NCBI GenBank assembly: GCA_021295675.1
Contig: JAGWBY010000177.1
Span: 1 to 12,300 of the forward strand
Length of the DNA: 12,300 bases
Source: Candidatus Latescibacterota bacterium
Lineage (GTDB): Bacteria > Latescibacterota > UBA2968 > UBA8231
Direction: 5' to 3'
The translations under genes were made by a program, and so were the position numbers. Positions 1 through 7,745 of the stretch are shown here, one piece after another (within the stretch, counting starts at the first letter, position 1; every line of letters starts with the position of its first letter). Under the pieces are notes generated by a model. The model saw only the letters and a program-made list of their open reading frames with translations, had not been told where the DNA came from and searched no databases.

Positions 1-1632
1 GTAGATGAGGTGCCAGCCGTAGATTTCCTCTGGGTTGTTGATATTGTGCGCGATCCAGTTACCCGTCAGTTGGGTCAAGCCGCCGAAACCCCAACCCCCG
101 AGATTAACGCCACCGTATTTATACGCCAACGTTGTAACCATCCACACCGCGGAAATCAGCGTGACCACTATGGTCGCGGCGATCGCCCAAAACAGCCGCC
201 GGGTCTCCAAACGCATAACCTCGGCGATCTTGAGGCCGGTCGCCGCCGAGGCCATGACGAAGGTGCGCAAATCGGCTGTCCAGGGGAAGTTCATGCCGAG
301 CGCCGTCAGCCCGCTCGCTCCGAGCGTGGTCGGTCCGAGCGCTGTGACCATAAATACTGGCGGGGCCACTGGCGACACACCGTAGGCGAGGCCGGCTTGG
401 GAGACAATGCGCGCCAAACCGATAAAAGTGGCCAAGCAGAGCAGAAAATAAAAAAGGGCAATGCCGAACTGCAGGCCGGTTTGCGCCAACCACCACACGG
501 CGAAGATCGACCCAAAGATAAAACCCAGCACGGCCGTGCGGTACGAGAGCATCTCGCCGCTATCGTCAATCGTCGGATCGCGCTTGAAGGCTTTGCGCAG
601 CACGTCGCCGATGTGTTGGCGCGCAGCCCACAGGATGGAAAAGACCAAGAAGAACATCGCGCCCTGCGCTAGGTGGGCGACGCTGGCCGAAGCAGGCATC
701 GAGTAGGGCTGCGACGGGCCAATGCTCCAGCCGAACAGACGCTCGACCCCCGTGTGGACATAGGCGAGAAAGGCGAAGAACCACACGCCGAACGAGACAT
801 CGAGGCTCAACAGATACGAAAGCCCGATGACCTCGAAGCGCGGGTAGAGGTTCAGACGCACGGATTCGCGCAGCAAGCGCAGCGGGGTATTCAACTGGAT
901 GAAGGGGAAGTAGTTGAAGTAGGAGTGCAGGCCATTGACGAGATTGATGAGAAACGGGATCAGAAAGCCGACCCAAGTCAGATAGTTGCGCAGTAACGGC
1001 GGCAGCAGACGGCCCTGCTCCCCTCGGGCCAATTCGAGCGGCAGGACCGAGAGTGGGAAGAGCAGGCGCTCGTGTTCCATCCACTGCTTGCGCAGGATGA
1101 CCAGCATGCAGAGCGTGACGAAATAAACGCTGAGTATGAAGAAACCCCAAGCCAATAACGGCTTGTGCCACAACTCCCAAGGCACGGGCTCGCCGCGCGC
1201 CGCTCCCTCAAAGAGCTTCCAGATCGCCGCGCGGTCCTGGGACACGAGCCAAGGTTTGATGTGCGGGTGGATGATATTGGCCCAGTCGTTCTCCGGCGTG
1301 GCAAAGTAAAACAGCCCCCCTAAAAACGGGATCAAGTTCATAACGAAACCCCAAGAGGGAATCGCCGAAGCCACGATCATCATTATGTAAACGGTCGCCA
1401 ACTCGCCGCTGTGCAGCCGCGAACCAGTGAGCAGCAGAGCAAGGGGATTGAGCAGCAAGGTGAGCAGAAAGAACAGGAAGATGGCGGCACCAGTGGAATA
1501 ATCGGCGGCCATAGCCGAACCGCGCACCACCAGCGTGCCATAGGATTCCCCGCAGGAGATCGCAGTAGCACAGAGCAAGCCGACAAAAACCGCCCGTTTG
1601 GAAACGCCGCGCTGTGGTTGGGTCTCTGTCAC
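1..1632 (-). CDS. DUF6785/DUF6784-type multi-pass membrane protein, C-terminus cut by window edge
   Basis: One minus-strand frame is open without a stop from 1662 to base 1, so at least 544 residues are present and the C-terminus lies outside the window. I chose a GTG start at 1632. It is preceded by AAAGG five to six bases upstream and keeps the first hydrophobic helix (VFVGLLCATA). The first in-frame ATG (1512) would remove that helix. The protein has roughly ten hydrophobic segments separated by loops. Recognisable blocks are FATPEN-W near 1300, the helix and loop ending in ILRKQW near 1090, LNGLH-like NLVNGLHSYF near 930, and the glycine-rich GGVNLGGWGFGGLTQ followed by NWIAHNINNPEE near 60-110. 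These match the DUF6785 N-terminal and DUF6784 C-terminal membrane domains as I remember them. The function is unknown, and a transport role is only inference. It is transcribed divergently from the helicase gene. Confidence 0.82.
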   Translation of the reverse strand, partial: MTETQPQRGVSKRAVFVGLLCATAISCGESYGTLVVRGSAMAADYSTGAAIFLFFLLTLLLNPLALLLTGSRLHSGELATVYIMMIVASAIPSWGFVMNLIPFLGGLFYFATPENDWANIIHPHIKPWLVSQDRAAIWKLFEGAARGEPVPWELWHKPLLAWGFFILSVYFVTLCMLVILRKQWMEHERLLFPLSVLPLELARGEQGRLLPPLLRNYLTWVGFLIPFLINLVNGLHSYFNYFPFIQLNTPLRLLRESVRLNLYPRFEVIGLSYLLSLDVSFGVWFFAFLAYVHTGVERLFGWSIGPSQPYSMPASASVAHLAQGAMFFLVFSILWAARQHIGDVLRKAFKRDPTIDDSGEMLSYRTAVLGFIFGSIFAVWWLAQTGLQFGIALFYFLLCLATFIGLARIVSQAGLAYGVSPVAPPVFMVTALGPTTLGASGLTALGMNFPWTADLRTFVMASAATGLKIAEVMRLETRRLFWAIAATIVVTLISAVWMVTTLAYKYGGVNLGGWGFGGLTQLTGNWIAHNINNPEEIYGWHLIY

Positions 1633-1714
1633 ATTCGCCTTTGCTGGGATTTCGCTCGTCGCTTACGTCTTCCCGCGGCCGGCCTCATAATCGAGACGCG
1701 ACCGCCGTTCCGTG

Positions 1715-1744
1715 TTGTAAACTATAGGGCATCAACGGCATTAT
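1715..1744 (+). promoter_or_regulatory. candidate promoter for the leader ORF/SNF2 transcript
   Basis: TTGTAA (1715-1720) and CATTAT (1739-1744) are separated by 18 bases. Each matches four of six sigma-70 consensus positions. The pair lies about 125 bases upstream of the leader ORF in the divergent intergenic region 1633-1868. It overlaps the inverted repeat at 1719-1759. This is a sequence match only, and the remainder of the intergenic region shows nothing else I can name. Confidence 0.22.
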
Positions 1745-1759
1745 CAAAGCCGATAGTTT
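1719..1759. repeat. inverted repeat in divergent intergenic region
   Basis: AAACTAT at 1719-1725 is the exact reverse complement of ATAGTTT at 1753-1759, with 27 bases between. It sits between the divergently transcribed membrane-protein and helicase genes and overlaps the candidate promoter, so it could be an operator. A 7-base match at this distance can also arise by chance. Confidence 0.25.
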
Positions 1760-1868
1760 CACAGCGGTATTTCCTAAGCTCTGCCCACGCGATAGCTAGC
1801 AAAGACTTGCCCCGGTCATCCCCGTCGCCTTAAATCCTACGATCAACCCCAACTCACGAGGAGCAACC

Positions 1869-1925
1869 ATGTCCACCGAAGAAGGCATGGCGACTATCAC
1901 CACCCACGCTGCCCAGCACCTATGA
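1869..1925 (+). CDS. 18-residue leader ORF overlapping the SNF2 start
   Basis: ATG at 1869 is preceded by GAGGAG with about five bases of spacing, the best ribosome-binding site in this part of the window. It opens an 18-codon frame (MSTEEGMATITTHAAQHL). Its TGA (1923-1925) overlaps the ATG of the SNF2 gene (1922) in an ATGA junction. The SNF2 ATG has no visible Shine-Dalgarno sequence of its own, so translation of the helicase may depend on this ORF by coupling. The alternative is that it is the true N-terminus of the helicase, displaced by a small deletion near 1920 like those seen further along. I cannot separate these two readings from sequence alone. Confidence 0.4.
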   Translation: MSTEEGMATITTHAAQHL

Positions 1926-3628
1926 GCACGCCACAACAACAAGCCGAGGCCCTAGCCGCCGGGCTGTACGCCCATCAGGTCGAGGGCATCGCCTTTTTGT
2001 TGGGTCGCCAGCGGGCGATCCTCGCCGACGACATGGGGTTGGGCAAGACGCGGCAGTCCGTGCTGGCCATGCGCCAAGCCCGGCCCGAGGGTCCGTACCT
2101 AGTCGTCTGCCCGGCGGCAGTCAAGATCAACTGGGCGCGCGAGATTGAGCTGGTGCTGCCAGCGGCAGAAATCGCCGTCGTCGGCCCCGCACCCGCGCCC
2201 GAGTCTGGCTATACCGGTTGGGTCGTCATCAACTACGACATCCTCGCCAAACATCCGCTGGCGGAGCACGCTTGGAGCGGCCTAGTCTTCGACGAGGCCC
2301 ACTATCTCAAGAACTACCGCAGCCAGCGGCATCGCCTGTCGCTGGACTTGGTCAAGGCCGTTGGCGACGACGCGGTGGTCCACCTTTTGACCGGCACGCC
2401 GTTGACGAGCCGGCCGCGCGATCTCTTCCCCTTGTTGCAGTTGGTGCGCCATGCGCTCGGACGTTCATTCGTCTCGTTCGCCAAGCGCTATTGCGACGCC
2501 TATAAAGGCGAGTACGGCTGGGTCGCCGACGGGGCCTCTAATATCGAAGAGCTAACCGTGCAATTGCACGGCATCATGCTGCTCGACCTGCCGCCCAAGA
2601 TCCGCAGTTGGCTCGACGTAGAGGTCGCCAGCCGAGTGGCGCGCGAGATGAGCGAGGCCGTAACGGAGCTGTTGCAGACCATCTCGCGCCGGGGCCAAGC
2701 CCAGCTTACCGGCGAGACCGAGGCCGAGCGCCGCTCGCGCCAGGGCTGGATCATGGGCCAGTTGACGACTGCGCGCAACCGCTTGGCCATCGCCAAAGTC
2801 CGCAGCACAATCCCCTTCGTCGAAAACGCGCTAGAACAGGGCGAGAAGGTCCTGGTCTTCTCGTGCTATCTATCACCCGTCAACACGCTGCGCAAGTACT
2901 TCGGCAAGAAGGCCGTAGCCATCACCGGCGAAGTGCCAGCAAATGAGCGGCAACAACTGGCCGACCGCTTTCAGGAGGACGACTCCGTGCAGATACTAGC
3001 CGCGCAGATCACTGCCGGAGGCGTCGGGCTCAACCTCACGGCAGCGCGGCAGGTGGTCTTCAACGATCTCGACTGGGTGCCGGTCAATCACTGGCAGGCC
3101 GAGGACCGGGCCTACCGCATCGACATGGTCGGCAGCAACACAATCGACGAATTCGTCAAGACGATCCTCGAAACCAAGTCGGCGCTGATCGACCAACTCG
3201 TCGAAGGCAGTGCCTTGCCCGAAGATTTCCAGCGCGACGTGATGGACGAGTTGCGGCGGGTGATGGAGGTGCTTCCCGAACTGCCCACGAGCGCGATGGA
3301 CGAGCAGCAAGTGGGCAAATTGTTGCGCGAGGCCGGGACGGCTTTTGTCGCCGCGCAGCCCGCCGTCGAGTCGGCGGCTAAGTCGCGCTTGCCGTCGGCC
3401 GAGGCAGTGCGCGTGTTGGCGCGGGTGTTGGCAGGGCCAAAGCGGGCGCTGTACCGGGTGGACAGTTCGTCAAAGCCGGGAGCGTTCTACGAATTGGAGG
3501 TGGAGGGGAACGACATAAGTTGCAGTTGTAAGGGATTTTCTTATCGGGGGATTTGCCAACATGCGCGGGCGTTGAAAGAGGCGTTGGTCAAGGGGGAGGG
3601 GTTGCCGGAGGGATTCGTCGAAGCTTGA
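1922..3628 (+). CDS. SNF2-family (SMARCAL1-like) ATPase with C-terminal SWIM zinc finger
   Basis: This 568-residue superfamily 2 ATPase probably remodels or reanneals DNA. Visible motifs are a Q-motif region (YAHQVEG, 16-22), Walker A DDMGLGKT (36-43), motif Ia VVCPAAVKINW (61-71), DEAH box (124-127), LLTGTP motif III (155-160), LPPK-R linker (223-228), motif V ITAGGVGLNLTAA (363-375) and motif VI QAEDRAYRI (392-400). A SWIM finger of the form CxC-x8-CxH occupies 534-547. Domain order resembles bacterial SNF2 proteins related to SMARCAL1. One oddity stands out. Motif VI normally reads RIGQ followed by about eight residues before the TIDEF helix, but here RI is followed at once by DMVGSNTIDEF. 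About nine residues appear to be missing in frame at base 3122. Activity may therefore be impaired, unless this is an assembly error. The ATG at 1922 lacks a Shine-Dalgarno sequence. Confidence 0.9.
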   Translation: MSTPQQQAEALAAGLYAHQVEGIAFLLGRQRAILADDMGLGKTRQSVLAMRQARPEGPYLVVCPAAVKINWAREIELVLPAAEIAVVGPAPAPESGYTGWVVINYDILAKHPLAEHAWSGLVFDEAHYLKNYRSQRHRLSLDLVKAVGDDAVVHLLTGTPLTSRPRDLFPLLQLVRHALGRSFVSFAKRYCDAYKGEYGWVADGASNIEELTVQLHGIMLLDLPPKIRSWLDVEVASRVAREMSEAVTELLQTISRRGQAQLTGETEAERRSRQGWIMGQLTTARNRLAIAKVRSTIPFVENALEQGEKVLVFSCYLSPVNTLRKYFGKKAVAITGEVPANERQQLADRFQEDDSVQILAAQITAGGVGLNLTAARQVVFNDLDWVPVNHWQAEDRAYRIDMVGSNTIDEFVKTILETKSALIDQLVEGSALPEDFQRDVMDELRRVMEVLPELPTSAMDEQQVGKLLREAGTAFVAAQPAVESAAKSRLPSAEAVRVLARVLAGPKRALYRVDSSSKPGAFYELEVEGNDISCSCKGFSYRGICQHARALKEALVKGEGLPEGFVEA

Positions 3629-3670
3629 CAAGTTGCGGACGAACTGTTCTGATCCGATGAGTAGCTTTCT

Positions 3671-3697
3671 GTATAGACGTTTTTAGAGACGCTATAC
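3671..3697. repeat. imperfect inverted repeat upstream of the cupin operon
   Basis: GTATAGACGT (3671-3680) pairs with ACGCTATAC (3689-3697), giving nine pairs with one bulged base and an 8-base loop. It lies in the 117-base gap between the helicase stop and the cupin start. There is no T-run after it, so a terminator is unlikely. A TATACT hexamer (3693-3698) overlaps the right arm, as expected for an operator over a promoter, but no good -35 element was found. Confidence 0.3.
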
Positions 3698-3745
3698 TTG
3701 GATATATTGGTACCATTCCCATCAACTTTTGCAAGGAGCCTATTC

Positions 3746-4390
3746 ATGGCCTTTGAAATTTTCGACTTTCGCCAAGGGGAACACATCAAAAACCTCCTCG
3801 TCACTCCGCACATTCGCTCCCGCTTTCTGCGCATGCAGCCGGGCGACGTTGCCGGCCTGCACAGCCACGACCTCGGCCACGAGATTTTCCTCATCCTGCA
3901 AGGCCGCTGCGTCTTCCTCATCGCCGGCAGCGAACAGGAACTATGCGCGGGCCAGCTTTGCGTTGCCCTCGCCGACGAGGTCCATCAGGTGCGAGTCATC
4001 GGCGACGAACCAATGGTCATGTACCTGTCGGTCACGCCCCACATCCAGCCGACCCACACCGGCCGCGACCCCGACGGCACCCGCCACCCAACCCAATTCC
4101 AGCCCTCCAGTTCGTACGACGTGGAGACGGACACCGACACGCCCATCGACGAACTCATCGACAACTTCACGACCGCGTCAGCCGACTTGGCCCAAGCCGC
4201 CAGCGACCAAGCGACCGCTCAAGCAGCAAGAAGCGATCAACTCAAGGCGGCCCTCGCCGCCGGCGACGAAGCACAGGCCACCGAACTGCGCGAAGCCATG
4301 TGGCAAGACGTGTATCAGAGCTTAAAGCAGGCCTACGCAATGGCCGATCTGTGGAACGACTTGACGCCGCGCGTCGGCAAGGTGGGTTGA
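3746..4390 (+). CDS. cupin-domain protein with C-terminal helical extension
   Basis: This is a 214-residue protein. The ATG at 3746 is chosen because AAGGAG ends seven bases upstream; an in-frame ATG at 3698 has no such site. Residues 33-53 fit the cupin motif 1 pattern exactly: G33-x5-H39-x-H41-x4-E46-x6-G53. The fourth metal ligand is probably H80 (DEVHQV). Residues 1-100 therefore form a small metal-binding beta-barrel. Residues 130-205 are Ala, Gln and Asp rich and look helical, possibly a coiled coil for oligomerisation. The stop is one base before the ATG of the oxidoreductase, so it is the first gene of the catabolic operon. Related cupins act as sugar isomerases, dioxygenases or ligand sensors; the sequence does not tell which applies here. 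Confidence 0.82.
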   Translation: MAFEIFDFRQGEHIKNLLVTPHIRSRFLRMQPGDVAGLHSHDLGHEIFLILQGRCVFLIAGSEQELCAGQLCVALADEVHQVRVIGDEPMVMYLSVTPHIQPTHTGRDPDGTRHPTQFQPSSSYDVETDTDTPIDELIDNFTTASADLAQAASDQATAQAARSDQLKAALAAGDEAQATELREAMWQDVYQSLKQAYAMADLWNDLTPRVGKVG

Positions 4391-4391
4391 C

Positions 4392-5422
4392 ATGGCTCCT
4401 GTCCGCATCGGCGTCATCGGCTGCGGAGCCGTCGCCCAAGTCCAGCACCTGCCCAACCTCACCGCGCTCAAGGACCTGTTACATCTCGCCGAGCTTGGTG
4501 CAGACCGTGGCGCAGGAATTTCACGTACCGCACCACACCGATGACTGGCGTGCACTGCTCACCGCGGATCTCGACGCCGTGCTCTTGTGCCACACCGATC
4601 CAAAAACCGAGATCGCCGTCGCCGCCTTTGAAGCTGGCAAACACGTCTTCATCGAAAAGCCGATCTGCTTCTCGCTGCAAGAGGCCGACCGGATCATTGC
4701 CGCCCGGCAGGCGGCTGGCACCGTTGGCTTGGCTGGTTATATGAAAGTGTACGACCCGGCCTGCTGACATGGCCGCGATCCGCTTCGTGCAGATCCACCA
4801 CCTGCACACCAACAACTCTCACCATCTAGCGCACTTCCGCTTGCACCGCACCGACGATCTGCCTGCTGATGCCGTCGAGCAGACGAGTGTGGCCCGCGCT
4901 GCGGCCGTGCGCGAGGCCATCGGCGAAGTCCCCGCCGACGTACAGTCTGCCTTTGGCCATCTCGCCGGCAGCATGATCCACGACATCTACGGCCTGCGCG
5001 CCATCATGGGCGTGCCCGAAAAAGTCGCCAGTACCGAGATCTGGTACGACGGCTGGGGCGTCAGCACCATGCTCGTTTATGCCAACGGTGCGCGCTGTGC
5101 GGCAACCTGGGTCGAGCTGAGGGATGTGCGCGACTTCAAAGAAACCCTCGAAGTCTGCGGTGACGACCGCCGCGTGCTGCTCTCCTACCCGACCGGCTTC
5201 TCGCGGGGGATCCTCTCCACCTTGGAGATTCAGACCCTCGACGAGACCGGCGAGGCCATCGTCCACCGCCCGGCCATCGCGTGGGAAGGCCCCTTCGTCC
5301 GCGAGATGAAACACTTCCACGCCTGCATCACTGAGGGCGCGCAGCCGCGTACTCCCTTGGAAGAGGCCCGCTGCGACATCGCCCTGATCATCGACATCAT
5401 CAAAGCCTATATCGACCGCTAG
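4392..5422 (+). pseudogene. Gfo/Idh/MocA-family oxidoreductase, frame broken twice
   Basis: This is an NAD(P)-dependent sugar or inositol dehydrogenase-like protein read in three successive frames. The first piece (4392 to about 4481) carries the Rossmann motif IGVIGCGAVA. The second (4483-4764) carries VAAFEAGKHVFIEKP with the conserved EKP, then GLAGYMKVYDPA. The third (4766-5422) carries DMAAIRFVQIHHLH, the substrate-domain motif SMIHDIYGL, and the C-terminus. At the first break LKDL should lead into a strand such as -xVxALCD before ISPSL, and about seven residues are missing. At the second, YDPA should be followed by a helix of about seven residues before DMAAIRFVQ. Both losses are of the 3n+2 type. 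Everything else is well conserved, so this is either a recent lesion or a sequence error. It follows the cupin by one base and precedes the GH-like gene by 13. Confidence 0.85.
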
Positions 5423-5435
5423 CAAAGGAAGCGAC

Positions 5436-6971
5436 ATGGCCCCCAAGCCCAAAGCATCGCCCATCATCTTCACCGACGATGGCTGGATTTTCACGGCCGA
5501 GGAAAACGTCTCGGTCGCCGACCTCAAAGAAAAAATCGTCGATGGCTATGCTGGCACCGGCGGCGCGCTCTGGTGGAGCACGGGCGACCACGAGGTGTAT
5601 CAGTTCGAGAGACGAAAGCGGCGGCCTCGACGCGACAGCTCCTTCCTTCGTCCACTCGGCCACGCCCGGCGTCGAAGAGCAACTCGCCGCTAACCTACAG
5701 GGCCTGATTGCCGAATGCGGCGGGCCGTTGACTGCGCTTGCGAGACTATGCCGGGAGGCGGAGCTCCCCTTTTTCCCGCGCGTGCGCATGAACAGCCACT
5801 ACGTGATCGACCCGTCCCATCCCGGCTACGGTCGCTTCCGCCGCGAGCAGCCCCCGGCGAAGAATTCCCCGAAAAGTCGGTCGAGTGGGGCATCCGCACC
5901 GGCCTCGACTACGCCCACCCCGAGGTGCGCGAGCACATGCGGCGCATCGCCTGCGAGGTCTTTGAGCGCTTTGACGTGGATGGCATCGAACTAGACTTCA
6001 TGCGCCATTCGGCCTTCTTCCGCATGGCCGAAGCCACGGCCAATAGCTACCTAATGACCGATCTGGTGCAAAAGATCAAGGCGCGGCTCGACGAGGTCAG
6101 TGCCCAACGGGGCAAACCGCTGCAACTGGCCGTCCGCGTCCCTCCGACTTTGGCCGACTCGCGGCGCCTTGGCCTCGACGTTGACGAATGGATCGAGAGC
6201 GGCCTCGTCGATATCGTCGTCGTTGGCGGCGGCTTTATCTCCTTCGAGACTCCGGTCGATGAATTCGTCCACGCTGCGGCCTCTACCCCCTGTCTCGTCT
6301 ATGGCTGCATTGAGGCCACCCGCCACAGCGACCGGCACTTCCTCCGCGCCTTGGCCCTGCGCTGGCTCACCGACGGGGCCGACGGCATTTACCTATACAA
6401 CTTCTACACCATGTCGCCCGAGTGGAACCGCCAAACCGCCGCTGAATTCTCCGACCTCGCAACTCTGAAAAAACTCGACAAGTGCTACGAAATCAGCGGC
6501 ACCATGTCCTTCAGCCCCACAGAAGGTCACAGCGCTGCCTTCCGCTTGGCCCACCCCTCGACGCCGCTTCCCGTGCCTTTGCCCGCTGAAAGCCCGAGCT
6601 TGGGGCCGACGCTCCGCATCCGCGTCGCCGATGAGGTGGCCGACGCCACCGGCAGCTTGGCCTTGCGTTTGGATCACTTGCCCGCAGAGGATCGCCTCGA
6701 AGTCGAACTCAATGGCCGCGCGCTCCCTTGGGAACAAGCCCAAGTCTCCGGCGATGGCTGGGCACGCCAGCAGGCAGCGCCGCTGTTTTGGGCCAGCTAT
6801 CCCACTCGTCCGGTCGAGGGAAAGATGGAAGGGGTCAGCGTGGAATTTGCAGTGGATGGTTCTTTTTTGCGGCAGGGCACTAACGAGATCGTCGTGCGGC
6901 TAGTGGCGAGTGAAAAAAATCGCCTCAAGCAAGTGATACTGACGGGCGTCGAATTGGCTATTTCTCATTGA
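5436..6971 (+). pseudogene. TIM-barrel glycoside-hydrolase-like protein with C-terminal beta domain, frame broken twice
   Basis: ATG 5436 follows AAAGGAA by about six bases. Three frames encode one protein of about 510 residues: 5436-5609 (IIFTDDGWIF, LWWSTGDHEVYQFE), 5611-5853 (GGPLTALARLCREAELPFFP, VRMNSHYVIDPSHPGYGRFR) and 5856-6971 (VEWGIRTGLDYAHPEVREHM, VDGIELDFMRH, GADGIYLYNFY). The barrel ends near 6480. The last 150 or so residues look like a beta-sandwich (LRIRVADEV, LEVELNGR). DGIELDF is typical of glycoside-hydrolase-like barrels, and its Glu is a candidate catalytic acid; the exact family and substrate are not recognised. At the second break REQP runs straight to PGEEFP where relatives, as I recall them, have an EWLIGR-like stretch, so about 19 or 22 bases appear lost. 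At the first break the loss is 3n+2. It is the last gene of the cupin operon. Confidence 0.75.
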
Positions 6972-6998
6972 AAGTGCAGCGCCTCGTTAGGCATGTTA

Positions 6999-7400
6999 TT
7001 AGTTCGCTTTCATTTCCCTGAACCAGTCAGAAGATGGTTTCTGAAAGAGAAAGACTATAGCAACTATCTGTATGATTATTTGTACGATGCCAAGCAATCC
7101 CGAAATAGGATTTGCAGCTAGGCTCTGCATCAGTGGAAGGACGGAGAAGGGTGTGCCTATGATGAACAATACCAAGAAAGTGATACGTGCCCAATTGCGG
7201 CCTTTTCCGATCATGAATATGAAGAACCACATAATCCCGAGGACAAAGAAAGCGATGAACATCACGAATGCTGGGGACGCCACTTCCGCCTGCGTTGATG
7301 ATTCCATAATACTTCTTAAAACTCCAATCCCAAGTGAAATGTAGAGGAGTTTGACTGAGGTATTAGCTTTGTACGGTCTAGTACTCTGATTTTGGTCCAC
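6999..7400 (-). CDS. small four-helix inner-membrane protein
   Basis: A 133-residue protein begins with GTG at 7400, preceded by AAAGGAG with six bases of spacing, a strong site that decides the start. Four hydrophobic segments are visible at about 15-32, 43-64, 73-93 and 98-119, with short polar loops (KGRNW after the second) and a charged tail SSDWFREMK. It resembles a widespread family of uncharacterised short four-helix proteins containing LLYISLGIG-like first helices; no function is known to me. It is the last gene of the AT-richer minus-strand block and ends 27 bases from the convergent GH-like gene. Its base composition differs from the GC-rich flanks, in keeping with acquisition together with the ATPase/TOPRIM pair. 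Whether it acts with that pair cannot be told. Confidence 0.75.
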   Translation of the reverse strand: MDQNQSTRPYKANTSVKLLYISLGIGVLRSIMESSTQAEVASPAFVMFIAFFVLGIMWFFIFMIGKGRNWARITFLVLFIIGTPFSVLPLMQSLAANPISGLLGIVQIIIQIVAIVFLFQKPSSDWFREMKAN

Positions 7401-7412
7401 TTGACTCTCCTT

Positions 7413-7577
7413 TCAATGTGTCCTATCGCCTTGTTGTAGTTTTTGGGAAATTCGCGCCTTGACGGCCTCACGTCGTTTTTCACGCGCCTTTGTTCCACGA
7501 TTAATTTTGCTTGGCCCTCGCGCGCTTTCTTTCATATACGTCTGATAATCAAATTCTGTCTCCTGTGTAGTATTCAT
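7413..7577 (-). CDS. small basic protein resembling the N-terminus of a CopG/BrnA-type antitoxin
   Basis: This is a 54-residue ORF. ATG 7577 is preferred over longer starts because AAGGA lies about ten bases upstream and the longer extension overlaps the preceding gene. FDYQTYMKE followed by GPSKINRGTKAREKRR and AVKARISQKL resembles the N-terminal linker of CopG/BrnA-like antitoxins, which normally continue into a ribbon-helix-helix. Here the frame stops seven residues later, so the DNA-binding part is absent. It may be a relic, or a complete small protein. It starts four bases after the preceding mini-gene ends and leads directly into the ribosome-binding site of the membrane-protein gene. 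The family resemblance is from memory and weak. Confidence 0.45.
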   Translation of the reverse strand: MNTTQETEFDYQTYMKESARGPSKINRGTKAREKRREAVKARISQKLQQGDRTH

Positions 7578-7581
7578 CAAG

Positions 7582-7722
7582 CTATCTTCCTTCTGCATCA
7601 GCGCGTTTTCGTGCTTCGAGCATCTTGCGCAGCAATTCAAACTCGGGTGCTGCTTCATCATACTTTTCTTTGTATTTAGGTTGCGACCATATTTTTGCGA
7701 TCAATTCTTTGTGCGTCATCAT
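7582..7722 (-). CDS. small protein resembling the N-terminus of a HigA/XRE-type antitoxin
   Basis: A 46-residue ORF has tandem ATGs at 7722 and 7719; there is no strong ribosome-binding site for either. The segment THKELIAKIW-x-QP followed by EKYDEAAPEFELLRKMLEARKRA matches the leader helix pattern that precedes the helix-turn-helix in many HigA-like antitoxins (ExYD--xPEF-L----I-AR--A). The protein stops five residues later, before any helix-turn-helix. No toxin gene is adjacent. It begins 23 bases after the DUF3226 stop and is probably co-transcribed with it. It is either a truncated relic or a genuine mini-protein. The similarity is judged by eye. Confidence 0.42.
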   Translation of the reverse strand: MMTHKELIAKIWSQPKYKEKYDEAAPEFELLRKMLEARKRADAEGR

Positions 7723-7745
7723 CTTTATCTTCAGCCGCCAGCGTT

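Noticed and set aside
10..672. Plus-strand ORF of 220 residues at the left edge
   Set aside because: It is antisense to a continuous membrane-protein frame on the minus strand, has low-complexity Arg/Gln/His composition and no recognisable domain.
566..1180. Minus-strand ORF of 204 residues
   Set aside because: It lies out of frame within the DUF6785 gene. The true frame gives clean hydrophobic helices, while this one is Arg/Pro/Ala rich.
3943..4482. N-terminal half of a 274-residue plus-strand ORF
   Set aside because: Before about 4483 it is an out-of-frame reading of the cupin gene; only its last part encodes oxidoreductase sequence.
6975..6998. Bidirectional terminator between the GH-like and membrane-protein genes
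   Set aside because: Only a four-base stem (GCCT/AGGC) is visible and there is no T-run.
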